Origin: Enterocloster bolteae
GTDB taxonomy: Bacteria > Bacillota_A > Clostridia > Lachnospirales > Lachnospiraceae
Assembly: GCA_021769025.1 (NCBI GenBank)
Contig: JAETTS010000003.1
Span: 1-22,998 of the forward strand
DNA length: 22,998 bases
Direction of reading: 5' to 3'
The position numbers and the translations under genes were made by a program. The notes beneath the pieces were generated by a model. It was not told the DNA's origin. It worked only from the letters and a program-made list of their open reading frames with translations, and ran no database searches. Below, in pieces: positions 8,138 through 16,270 of this stretch; position 1 is the first letter of the stretch, and the number at the start of each line of letters is the position of its first letter.

Positions 8138-9730
8138 ATGAAGCAGACATTAAGGGATATTTTAAATCTGGAAGGATTTAAAAAATGCAAGGTGATTGCC
8201 GGAGAAAACGGTCTGGGACGGCTGGTTCAGACTGCCTCCCTGATGGAAGTTCCGGATATATTGCCCTATGTGGAGGAGAATACCTTACTGATCACCACAC
8301 TGTATCCCATTGCCAGTGAGAAAGGGAAGATGGCCACTCTGATTCCGGCATTGAATAATAAAATGGTGGCAGGGATTTGCATTAAGCCCATGCGGTATAT
8401 AGATGAGATTCCTCAGACTATGCTGGATCAGGCCAATGAACTGATGTTTCCCATTATCGAGCTGCCGCCGGATGCCAACCTGTCCAGCTATGTGAATGTG
8501 GTCTTGTCCTCTGTATTGGAGGAGCAGATCAGCCAGCTAAAATACAGGGATCAGGTTCACAGAAGCATGGTGAGCCTCCTTCTGACAGGAGCTGATATTC
8601 AGGTTCTGACCAGGAAGCTGGCGGAGATCACCAGAAAAAATATTACTCTTATGGACAGGGAGTACCAGAACATCTGCTCTGTGGTCTTTCGAGAGCAGGT
8701 AGGGTGGGAGACCATTACCGGAGCCCATGGCCGGCATATTGAGATTCACTCTGTCCAGGAACCCTGTATCTTATTTCCCATACAGTCCGGGATGGATTTG
8801 TTTGGGTATCTGTTTCTGGAAGATTGCAGCAGCCACGATGAAAATGTGTATATAGCAGTGGAGCAGGCGGCCATGCTTCTTGCCACAGTATTTTTTAAAA
8901 ATGATGTGGATCTGATGCAGCACAAGATCTTTAAAGACAGTTTTTTAAGAGGCCTGCTGTTGGGAAATATAACCAGCCCCTCGGAGATTTCACAGAAATT
9001 GGAGGCCTACGACGTAAATTTTGTGTTTCCCATGTATCTTCTGATCCTCCGTCTGGCAGACTGTGAAGAAAGTCAGAAGTACCAGTTTTATAACCGCCTT
9101 TTAAATGAACAGTGGCTGGAAAGACAAGTGAGAGCATTGACAGGACACAGGAGAGGGATTCACATTGTGTTTTGTGAGGATGCTCTGATTGTGCTGACCA
9201 GAGCCCATGATAAAATCGGCATTGAGGAACTGGCCAATAAACTAAAGAATGGAATAGACGGTTATATCCCTTACAACGGAAGGCTTGGACTTGGGATTTC
9301 CCTGGATATAGACGGGCCTGAGCAAATACACAGAGGATACCGGCAGGCTCTGTCTATGCTGACCATCGGATATTATATTTATCAGAAATCCTATGTCAGT
9401 TCTTACAGCCAGAACAGAATCTATGAACTGATTGAAAAGGTGTCGGACAAGGAGCTTCTCTGGGATTATGTAGATGACAAACTAGGGACAATCCTGGAGT
9501 ATGACAAGAGAAATCACACGAATCTGATGGAGACCATGAAAGCGCTGATTGACACCAACTTTAATTATAAAAAGGCAGCGGAAATCCTGTTTCTGCATTA
9601 TAATACGATCCGCTATCGGGCGAAGAAGCTTCAGGAGCTGGGAATCAGCTTTGAGCAAGGCCAGAATCTGGCTGAAGTGGTATTTGCATATAATATTTAT
9701 CTGTGGCTGATGGCAGTGGGTGAACGGTAG
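8138..9730 (+). CDS. pucR: PucR-family transcriptional regulator
   Basis: This cytoplasmic DNA-binding regulator has 530 residues, the typical length of PucR proteins. Residues about 8-125 form the N-terminal PucR sensor domain (TLRDILNL, then VPDILPYV and LLITTLYPI). The middle region (about 290-420) resembles the degenerate GGDEF-like domain of the family. The last 80 residues carry the PucR C-terminal helix-turn-helix, with FNYKKAAEILFLHYNTIRYR as its recognition part. The B. subtilis namesake controls purine and ureide catabolism. Here the gene is divergent from the Mo hydroxylase genes and precedes the ring-opening operon, so it probably controls both in response to the substrate or an intermediate. 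The start at 8138 is supported by AGGAGGAGG seven bases upstream; a longer in-frame extension to 8030 has no such site. Confidence 0.92.
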   Translation: MKQTLRDILNLEGFKKCKVIAGENGLGRLVQTASLMEVPDILPYVEENTLLITTLYPIASEKGKMATLIPALNNKMVAGICIKPMRYIDEIPQTMLDQANELMFPIIELPPDANLSSYVNVVLSSVLEEQISQLKYRDQVHRSMVSLLLTGADIQVLTRKLAEITRKNITLMDREYQNICSVVFREQVGWETITGAHGRHIEIHSVQEPCILFPIQSGMDLFGYLFLEDCSSHDENVYIAVEQAAMLLATVFFKNDVDLMQHKIFKDSFLRGLLLGNITSPSEISQKLEAYDVNFVFPMYLLILRLADCEESQKYQFYNRLLNEQWLERQVRALTGHRRGIHIVFCEDALIVLTRAHDKIGIEELANKLKNGIDGYIPYNGRLGLGISLDIDGPEQIHRGYRQALSMLTIGYYIYQKSYVSSYSQNRIYELIEKVSDKELLWDYVDDKLGTILEYDKRNHTNLMETMKALIDTNFNYKKAAEILFLHYNTIRYRAKKLQELGISFEQGQNLAEVVFAYNIYLWLMAVGER

Positions 9731-9764
9731 TACATCTCATGAATCTCGAAGGAAACCTGCATGG

Positions 9765-9813
9765 GCCCGGCAGCGGACGAACCACACATGAAGATGTGGC
9801 GGGCGCACCGGGC
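9765..9813 (+). other. nested inverted repeats after pucR (possible leader structure or weak terminator)
   Basis: An outer GCCCGG/CCGGGC pair (9765-9770 with 9808-9813) encloses an inner CCACA/TGTGG hairpin (9782-9786 with 9795-9799). No clear U-run follows directly; a T-rich stretch begins about 15 bases later. It lies between the pucR stop and the predicted promoter of the ring-opening operon. Confidence 0.35.
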
Positions 9814-9841
9814 AAATCTGAATCTTATCTATTTCTTTGTC

Positions 9842-9869
9842 TTTCAATAACAAAATCCAAAACTATAAT
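9842..9869 (+). promoter_or_regulatory. promoter for the ring-opening operon
   Basis: A perfect -10 TATAAT (9864-9869) lies 16 bases after TTTCAA (9842-9847), giving a weak -35. The first start codon (9989) is 119 bases further on, leaving a leader of about 110 bases. That leader holds a small inverted repeat, AAAAGT-7-ACTTTT (9924-9942), which could be an operator. Confidence 0.5.
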
Positions 9870-9988
9870 TATGAATAAACGACAACGACAATGGGAATCG
9901 TACATGTTATACTTGCATTACCGAAAAGTTCTGCAGACTTTTGAACCATTCAACCAATCACATAATCATACAAAAGGAGAAGGAAGAT

Positions 9989-11092
9989 ATGAAGGTAGAT
10001 GTATTCAGAATTGAGATGTCGTCTCCAGACGATGTTCGGGAACTGGAAAAATTGATGGACAACAAAACCGTGAAACCAGAGGAGATTATTGCGGTATTGG
10101 GGAAAACCGAAGGGAATGGCTGTGTGAACGACTTCACGAGAGCGTTATCTACAGTGAGTTTTCGGGAGTTAATCGCAGAACGGACCGGATGGGACAAAAA
10201 GAAAGTGAGTCAAAAGGTTGCTTTTGTTATGTCCGGAGGTACGGAAGGAGTCATGTCGCCTCATGCCACGATTTTTGTGAAAAAAGAAGGCGGGGAAGCC
10301 GTAAATCATCCGGAAGGCCGTCTGGCTGTCAGTTCTGGATTTACCAGAGACTTCTTGCCTGAGGAGCAGGGAACGGTGGTTATGGTAAACGAGGTAAAGC
10401 GAGTGGTGCTGGAGCTTATGAAGGAAGCCGGGATTGACAAGGCGGAGGATGTTCATTTTGTACAGATTAAATGTCCTTTGCTGACTTCAGAGAGAATCCT
10501 GGAGGCCAAAGGCAGAGGTTTTGATGTGGTGACTCACGACACCTATGAATCCATGGGATACAACAGAGGTGCTTCTGCCCTGGGGGTGGCCCTGGCGTTG
10601 GGAGAGATCCCGGAAGGCTCTGTGACAAACGAAAAAATATGCAAGGATTGGTCTCTGTATTCCAAGGTGGCTTCCACCTCGGCCGGTATTGAGCTTTTAA
10701 ACTGTGAGATAATCCTGATGGGCAATTCTGCCTCGTCAGACAGCGACTACCGCATTGGCCATAGTGTCATGAAAGATGCCATTGATTACCGGGCGGTAAC
10801 AGAGGCCATTGACAATGCCGGCCTTTCCATAGATAAAGTACCTACTCCTGAACAGAACAAACAGATTGTAAATGTGTTTGCCAAGGCGGAGGCTTCGTCC
10901 GACAGTTATGTAAGGGGACGGAGAAATACCATGCATACAGATTCCGATATCAACCACACCCGCCATGCAAGAGCAGTGGTAAATGGCGTGATTGCGGCAA
11001 TTGTGGACGATCCTATGGTATACGTGTCCGGCGGCGGCGAGCATCAGGGACCTGACGGCGGCGGACCAGTAGCAGTGATTATCCGGGCATAA
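9989..11092 (+). CDS. ring-opening amidohydrolase (barbiturase / cyanuric acid hydrolase family)
   Basis: This cytoplasmic hydrolase belongs to the small family that opens cyclic imide rings: barbiturate to ureidomalonate, or cyanuric acid to carboxybiuret. The 367-residue length is typical. The three-fold repeated fold is readable, each unit giving one Lys and one Ser. K39 lies in [12 protein letters not shown] and S82 in [13 protein letters not shown]161 lies in QIKCPLL, with S229 or S231 in ASTSAGIE. K299 lies in FAKAE, and S347 in [17 protein letters not shown] chose the ATG at 9989 because AAAAGGAGAAGGA precedes it; an upstream in-frame ATG at 9941 has no such site. It opens the operon and is followed 28 bases later by a transporter gene. 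Sequence alone does not tell me barbiturase from cyanuric acid hydrolase. The nucleobase permease, cytosine-deaminase-like gene and Mo hydroxylase nearby favour barbiturate. Confidence 0.93.
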   Translation: MKVDVFRIEMSSPDDVRELEKLMDNKTVKPEEIIAVLGKTEGNGCVNDFTRALSTVSFRELIAERTGWDKKKVSQKVAFVMSGGTEGVMSPHATIFVKKEGGEAVNHPEGRLAVSSGFTRDFLPEEQGTVVMVNEVKRVVLELMKEAGIDKAEDVHFVQIKCPLLTSERILEAKGRGFDVVTHDTYESMGYNRGASALGVALALGEIPEGSVTNEKICKDWSLYSKVASTSAGIELLNCEIILMGNSASSDSDYRIGHSVMKDAIDYRAVTEAIDNAGLSIDKVPTPEQNKQIVNVFAKAEASSDSYVRGRRNTMHTDSDINHTRHARAVVNGVIAAIVDDPMVYVSGGGEHQGPDGGGPVAVIIRA

Positions 11093-11120
11093 CAAGAGCT
11101 GGACGAAAAGGAGGAAGAGT

Positions 11121-12380
11121 ATGGAACTCATTATTCATTTGATTCCCATTGTAGTCATTTTGCTTGTGCTGATTCTGTGGAAGAAGCACATGATGGTTGC
11201 TGGCCTGATTGCCAGCTTGGTTGCAATCCTGATTGGAAGGATCAATCTTCATGATGGGGCAGCTTTAATAACAGGTGGTATTAATACCATGTTTTCCTAT
11301 ACATCCCCTATCCTTTACGCCGCTGCAGCTGTCATGGTATCCAAAGGCGGCGGCTTCCAGGCAATTATCAGCTTGGCGAAAAAGGTGCTGAAGGACAAGA
11401 TAGGGCTTTTTGCCGGATTCCTGGTGCTGGTTCAGGCGCTTGCCACATATATGGCTGGCATGGGAGCAGGAAATACCATGGTTATCGCACCTTTGGTGGC
11501 TGTGGCAGTGGGAGCCATCCCAGAGGTGATTGCAGGTATGGCTCTTGCGACAGCGGTGTGCTTTACCACATCTCCTGCCTCAACCGAGACGGTTCTGGCT
11601 GCGGATGCCGCCGGAATCGATGTTGGAATTCACGCGTCCAACATGTTGCCTTTTACCTTGCTATTTGTGTTGTTAGGCGCTGCTCTGGCGGTATACGGCG
11701 TACATAAAAGGGGTATCATGACAGTAGGAGAAAACGGGGAAGAAGGCGCAGAGGAGACAGATACATCTTCTGGCAAGCTGTGGGTTCAGGCGGTTCCTGC
11801 CTTGGCATTGCTTCTCATGGTGATTGCAGGATCTAAGATCAACAAACTGTTTGGCGTAAATATTTTCATGCCTGTGACCAATGTGATTATCACGGCTGTA
11901 CTGGTAGCTATTTTAAGCCCCTTGACCATCAATGAGACCTGCGAGGCTTTAGGCGACGGCTCCAGATATATTTTGACAACCTTATTTTCTGTAGGGATCT
12001 TCCTGGGATTTATCAATATCATTGCGGAACTTGGAACCTTTGAAGAGTTGGCGGCCCTGGTAGGTAAGGCTCCCTCTGTGGTGATTGTGCCCTGTGCAGT
12101 GATTATGTCTTTCCTGATTGCCATTCCCTCCGGAGCCATGTGCGCAGGAGTGCTGGCCCTGATTCTACCCACTCTTTCTTTGCTGGGAATGCCTTCTTCC
12201 GCTATGGGATTTGTGGCCATTGCAGCTGGAATCGGGACTCAGGTAAGCCCAGTTCAGGTGAATCTGGCAGCTTTGTCAGATGGGTTTAAAGTTGAGGTTA
12301 TAACCATTGTGAAGAACAACATGAAGTATATGCTGATTGCTTTAGGATTGTTGGTGATTTGTTCCTTTATCTTTGCATAG
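11121..12380 (+). CDS. multi-pass transporter, ion-transporter superfamily (carboxylate-type)
   Basis: The 419-residue product is almost wholly hydrophobic, with about eleven or twelve membrane segments. A hydrophilic Glu/Thr-rich loop near residues 200-215 splits it into two halves. The halves show similar Gly/Ala/Ser-rich re-entrant-like segments (YMAGMGAGNTMVIAPLV and AIPSGAMCAGVLALILP), typical of CitMHS/GntP/DcuC-like carriers of organic anions. I cannot assign a subfamily with confidence. AAAAGGAGGAAG precedes the ATG. It lies between the ring-opening hydrolase and the nucleobase permease. Having two unrelated carriers in one operon suggests that one imports the ring compound and this one handles an acidic compound. 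That could be uptake of a carboxylate or export of an end product such as malonamate or malonate. That role is inference. Confidence 0.75.
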   Translation: MELIIHLIPIVVILLVLILWKKHMMVAGLIASLVAILIGRINLHDGAALITGGINTMFSYTSPILYAAAAVMVSKGGGFQAIISLAKKVLKDKIGLFAGFLVLVQALATYMAGMGAGNTMVIAPLVAVAVGAIPEVIAGMALATAVCFTTSPASTETVLAADAAGIDVGIHASNMLPFTLLFVLLGAALAVYGVHKRGIMTVGENGEEGAEETDTSSGKLWVQAVPALALLLMVIAGSKINKLFGVNIFMPVTNVIITAVLVAILSPLTINETCEALGDGSRYILTTLFSVGIFLGFINIIAELGTFEELAALVGKAPSVVIVPCAVIMSFLIAIPSGAMCAGVLALILPTLSLLGMPSSAMGFVAIAAGIGTQVSPVQVNLAALSDGFKVEVITIVKNNMKYMLIALGLLVICSFIFA

Positions 12381-12417
12381 AAGATGAATTGCCATTTTAT
12401 ATGGAAGGGGGAGAAGA

Positions 12418-13725
12418 ATGGCGGAGGAAAAGAAAAAGGCAGATATTATCTACAATATTCATGACAAGCCGCCGTTAGGACCAGGTATTGTATACGCACT
12501 GCAGCACATTCTGGCGATGTTTTCAGGAAATGTGACAGTTCCCCTTTTGGTGGTGGGGATTGCAGGACTTAGCAGTGCAGAAGGGACGCTTTTGATTCAG
12601 TGCGCTTTGTTGATGGCAGGTGTGGTTACCCTGATCCAAGTTGTTGGGCTGGGACCTGTAGGCGCCCGGCTGCCGGTTGTGATGGGAACCAGCAATGGCT
12701 TTTTATCCACGGTATCCTTGATTACGACTCAGTATGGCATCGGTGCATGTTTGGGCGCCAGCTTTATCGGAGGCCTGTTTGAAAGTGTTCTGGGAAGCTT
12801 TTTGAAAAAGCTGAAACGTATTTTTACTCCTCTGGTTTCGGGAATCGTGGTGATGACCATTGGCCTGACCTTGATTCCCACCGGAGTGAAGGCGGCAGCA
12901 GGTGGTTCCACAGAAGCTGGTTTGGGGGCTCCTGTCAATCTCATCCTGTCTGGGATTGTGATTGTAACCATTATCATCTGTAACTGCGTGAACAGCAAAA
13001 TGCTGAAGTCCGCCTCGATTCTGGTAGGAATTGTGGCAGGATACATTGTGGCTGTTATTATGGGGATGGTGGATTTCACCAGCGTCTCTGAAGCCTCCTG
13101 GCTGGGACTTCCAGGGATTCTTCACTGGAAATGGGAGTTTCAGCCGGCAGCCATTATCATAATGCTGTTTATGTATCTTGCCACCACCATAGAGACCGTG
13201 GGGGATATCTCGGCCCTGACCATTGTGGCGGAGGACAGACAACCTACGCCGGAAGAAAGCAGAGGGGCCATACTGGCAGACGGATTGGGAAGTTCCCTTG
13301 CAGCTATTTTTAATGCATTTCCCAATACTTCCTATACTCAAAACATCGGAGTAGTGAATCTTACAGGTGTGTTCTCGAATTATGTAGTTACCCTGGGAGC
13401 GGGAATCTTAGTCGTACTTTCGGTTTTTCCAAAGGTAGCGGCGGTAATTCTGTGTGTGCCGCAGCCGGTCTTAGGCGGCGCGACCTTGATTACGTTTGTG
13501 ATGGTGTTTATTTCTGGAATCGAGTTGATCCGCAGCACGGAGATTACCAGCAGGGATATGCTGATTATGGCTATTTCTCTGGGGATTGGTGTGGGTTTAA
13601 ACCTTGTGCCTGACGTTATGGGACAGATGCCTCAGGCGGTAAATATCTGTATGACTTCCGGTGTGATTCCAGCGTCGGTTCTTGCCATATTCCTGGATTT
13701 GGTTCTGCCGGGCCGGAGGAACTAG
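12418..13725 (+). CDS. NCS2 (nucleobase:cation symporter-2) permease
   Basis: This inner-membrane symporter takes up a nucleobase together with a proton or cation. The 435-residue protein has the usual fourteen-segment pattern. Recognisable positions are QH at 29-30 in the first helix, E259 in TTIETVGD (the substrate-binding Glu of the family) and the NAT signature QNIGVVNLTG at 308-317. The last signature residue is Gly, as I recall in purine carriers such as E. coli XanQ, whereas uracil carriers like UraA end in Arg. This hints at a purine-like or other dicarbonyl ring substrate but does not exclude barbiturate or uracil. AAGGGGGAGAAG lies before the start. The stop is followed after two bases by the DUF2877 gene. 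Confidence 0.93.
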   Translation: MAEEKKKADIIYNIHDKPPLGPGIVYALQHILAMFSGNVTVPLLVVGIAGLSSAEGTLLIQCALLMAGVVTLIQVVGLGPVGARLPVVMGTSNGFLSTVSLITTQYGIGACLGASFIGGLFESVLGSFLKKLKRIFTPLVSGIVVMTIGLTLIPTGVKAAAGGSTEAGLGAPVNLILSGIVIVTIIICNCVNSKMLKSASILVGIVAGYIVAVIMGMVDFTSVSEASWLGLPGILHWKWEFQPAAIIIMLFMYLATTIETVGDISALTIVAEDRQPTPEESRGAILADGLGSSLAAIFNAFPNTSYTQNIGVVNLTGVFSNYVVTLGAGILVVLSVFPKVAAVILCVPQPVLGGATLITFVMVFISGIELIRSTEITSRDMLIMAISLGIGVGLNLVPDVMGQMPQAVNICMTSGVIPASVLAIFLDLVLPGRRN

Positions 13726-13727
13726 GT

Positions 13728-14720
13728 ATGGATCATGCCATCTTTCTCTGCGACCAGCGGTTTTGCCAGATGGTGGAGAGCTTGCGGCAGAGAAGGGAAA
13801 AAGTGTGGGTTCACAGTGTGTTTGAACGGGCAGTCAATCTGGAAGCAGGGGGACACTTATACACCTTGCTTGCGACTGAAATAGAGACTCTGCTTCCAGA
13901 AGACAAAGAGTATCTGGGCGTTCCTGGGAGTGCCTATGCAGACATAAAACGTTTCAGGGCCATAAAGCCTGCTTCAGGAGAAGCGGTTTTCTGGAGAGAA
14001 CACGGGATACAGATTGGAGAAGCCTGTTTTTTCTTTTCTGAGTCTGGGGTTTTCTTTCTTGATGCCTTTTTTCAAATAAAGGGCCTGCCAAAGGGAAGTC
14101 GCGTAAGGATTGGCAAAGGGCTGCTCCGGTTTGAAGCATTTCTGCCTGAAATCGCAAAAGATAAGGGATGTGGAGCAGGTCTTTTTTATATGGACTATTT
14201 TGGAATCAAGAAGGTGGGCATGGATGGTCTTTGCCTTCAGAAGGATTTCTTGCAGGTGGTATTGGAAAAACGCTTGGCTCGTGTGTGTGATTTGATAAAG
14301 GGGAAGGAAGTAGATAAGGAACTGGAGAAAGCGGTAGCTGATACCGTTGGAGCAGGAATTGGGCTGACTCCTTCAGCAGATGATTTTTTTTGCGGTATGC
14401 TAATTGGCATGAATTGTATGGGCTGGAAGGGTGTGGAAAGGAGAAAAAAAGCTGTTGAGGCAGGAATCCGGGAGGCTGTGAAGCAGAATAGGACCACCAG
14501 GGTGTCTGGTGAGATGCTTTCGTTTCATGTGAGGCAGTTGTTTCCCAGAATATATATTAAACTGGCAGAGTCATTTATGACAGGGGGAGAGAACATGGAA
14601 CAGGTGATGGAACGGATTTCAAGAGTTGGGCATTCCTCTGGGATTGACATGGCATGCGGTATGGCTGCAGCTTTTCGGATTTTAAATGTTTTTAATGAAA
14701 CAGGGAGGAGATTGTGTTGA
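13728..14720 (+). CDS. DUF2877 protein, AllH/YlbF-like carbamoyltransferase component
   Basis: The 330-residue cytoplasmic protein carries the DUF2877 hallmark GAGIGLTPSADDF at 208-220, a Gly-rich loop followed by paired Asp. In E. coli the homologue YlbF (AllH) acts with FdrA (AllF) and YlbE (AllG) as the oxamate carbamoyltransferase that splits oxalurate to oxamate and carbamoyl phosphate. All three partners are present here in consecutive genes. The start lies two bases after the permease stop, with GGAGGA seven bases upstream, and the end overlaps the FdrA gene. The component's own catalytic contribution is not clear from sequence. The substrate here is more likely the product of the ring-opening enzyme than oxalurate, because no allantoin-pathway genes are visible in the window. 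Confidence 0.85.
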   Translation: MDHAIFLCDQRFCQMVESLRQRREKVWVHSVFERAVNLEAGGHLYTLLATEIETLLPEDKEYLGVPGSAYADIKRFRAIKPASGEAVFWREHGIQIGEACFFFSESGVFFLDAFFQIKGLPKGSRVRIGKGLLRFEAFLPEIAKDKGCGAGLFYMDYFGIKKVGMDGLCLQKDFLQVVLEKRLARVCDLIKGKEVDKELEKAVADTVGAGIGLTPSADDFFCGMLIGMNCMGWKGVERRKKAVEAGIREAVKQNRTTRVSGEMLSFHVRQLFPRIYIKLAESFMTGGENMEQVMERISRVGHSSGIDMACGMAAAFRILNVFNETGRRLC

Positions 14721-16270
14721 AGAAAATATTGGTTCGGAAAAATGCGTATTTTGATTCGGTTACCCTTATGTCTTTGGGCAGCAAGATCAAGAAGATGGAT
14801 GGGGTATCCCAGGCGGTAGTGGTGATGGCCACGGAGATGAATCGGGAGATTCTCATGAACGTGGGCCTTGGAAACCAGGAGACAGAAGCAGCAGGCCCCA
14901 ATGATCTGGTTTTGGCCGTTGAGGCGGAAAGCGAAACCTTCCTTTCGGCGGCTTTTGCAGAGATTGAGGAGAAGCTGGCAGGGAGCCAGGATAAAAAGAA
15001 GAATCGGGATAATGTATATAAGACTCAGGAAGAGGCCTTGAAAGATGGAGTGAAAGCGAATATGGCGGTGATCTCTGTTCCAGGACGCTTTGCTGCAAGG
15101 GAAGCAAAGAAAGCTTTGAAAAACGGTATGCATGTGATGTTGTTCAGTGACAATGTGACCGTGGAGCAGGAACGGGAATTGAAGGAGCTGGCAAGGGAGA
15201 AAGGGCTTTTCGTTATGGGACCGGACTGCGGCACAGCGGTGATAAACGGGACAGGACTTTGCTTTGCCAACAAGATGAGAAAAGGTGCAATCGGTATTGT
15301 GGGAGCTTCCGGAACAGGACTTCAAGAGGTTTTGGTTCAGATTGACCGTCTTGGCGGCGGCATTGCCCAGGCTTTGGGAACTGGTGGGAGAGACTTAAAG
15401 GAAAGTATTGGCGGGATCATGATGATGGAGGGCATAAAAGCCCTGGACGCGGAGGAACAGGTAAAGGTGCTGGTGCTGGTGTCCAAACCGCCGGAAGCCG
15501 CTGTGGAGGAAACCATATGGAATCTTTTAAGGCAGGTGAAAAAGCCTGTGGTAGTCTGTTTCCTGGAAGGAAAGAAAAGGGAGAATCTGCCTGCGAATAT
15601 CTGTATGGCTTCCACTCTTTTAGAAGCGGCGAAAAAGGCGGTTGCTCTGGAAAAGGGAGTGGAATATACAGAAGGAATAAGAGACAGAAGCAGGGAGATT
15701 CAGAAGGAAAGCATGGATTTAAAGCCGGAACAGAGATATGTCAGAGGATTTTTCTGTGGAGGCACCTTATGCGCAGAGGCTTTGATCGTACTTCGGGAAA
15801 GGCTGACAGAACTCAGGAGCAATGTGTCTCACCATGAGGAGGAGATTCTGGAAGATGCTAGGGATTTAAAGGGAAATGTACTTCTGGATCTGGGAGAAGA
15901 TGAGTTCACCAACGGCCGCCCCCATCCCATGATTGAGCCGTCTCTGAGGACAGAGTGGATCGTCGATGCAGCAAAAGACCCTGCTGTGGGAGTGATTCTT
16001 CTGGATGTGGAGATTGGATATGGATCCCATGAGAATCCGGCCCAGATCGCCGCAGAGGGCATCCGTCAGGCAAAAGAGACAGCAAAAGCAGCAGGGAGAA
16101 ACTTAAAAGTAGTGGTATATGTATGTGGGACAGACAAGGACAGGCAAAATCTGGAGGAGCAAAGAGCCATTTTAGCTGGAGAGGGAGCCATTTTAGCAGA
16201 CAGTAATGTGGAAGCGGCTCAGCTTGCGGCTCAGCTTTTGGGGAATCAGAAGGGAGGGAAAAATAGATGA
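14714..16270 (+). CDS. fdrA: FdrA-family protein (AllF-like carbamoyltransferase component)
   Basis: The 518-residue protein resembles a rearranged succinyl-CoA synthetase alpha/beta pair. Residues 169-174 read GPDCGT and 194-206 contain the Gly-rich loop GIVGASGTGLQEV of the CoA-ligase-like fold. Later segments (LVSKPPEAAVEE and the C-terminal half with LLDVEIGYGSH) match the FdrA family. In E. coli FdrA is one of three subunits of the oxamate carbamoyltransferase. The start is either GTG at 14714 or TTG at 14717; GGAGG at 14705-14709 is spaced four and seven bases from them, so the TTG is a real alternative. The gene overlaps DUF2877 by seven bases and DUF1116 by an ATGA, indicating translational coupling and a stoichiometric complex. 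Confidence 0.9.
   Translation: MLKKILVRKNAYFDSVTLMSLGSKIKKMDGVSQAVVVMATEMNREILMNVGLGNQETEAAGPNDLVLAVEAESETFLSAAFAEIEEKLAGSQDKKKNRDNVYKTQEEALKDGVKANMAVISVPGRFAAREAKKALKNGMHVMLFSDNVTVEQERELKELAREKGLFVMGPDCGTAVINGTGLCFANKMRKGAIGIVGASGTGLQEVLVQIDRLGGGIAQALGTGGRDLKESIGGIMMMEGIKALDAEEQVKVLVLVSKPPEAAVEETIWNLLRQVKKPVVVCFLEGKKRENLPANICMASTLLEAAKKAVALEKGVEYTEGIRDRSREIQKESMDLKPEQRYVRGFFCGGTLCAEALIVLRERLTELRSNVSHHEEEILEDARDLKGNVLLDLGEDEFTNGRPHPMIEPSLRTEWIVDAAKDPAVGVILLDVEIGYGSHENPAQIAAEGIRQAKETAKAAGRNLKVVVYVCGTDKDRQNLEEQRAILAGEGAILADSNVEAAQLAAQLLGNQKGGKNR

Noticed and set aside
9739..10014. Open frame of 91 codons after pucR
   Set aside because: It spans the operon promoter and overlaps the start of the ring-opening hydrolase in another frame; no ribosome binding site and no recognisable protein features.
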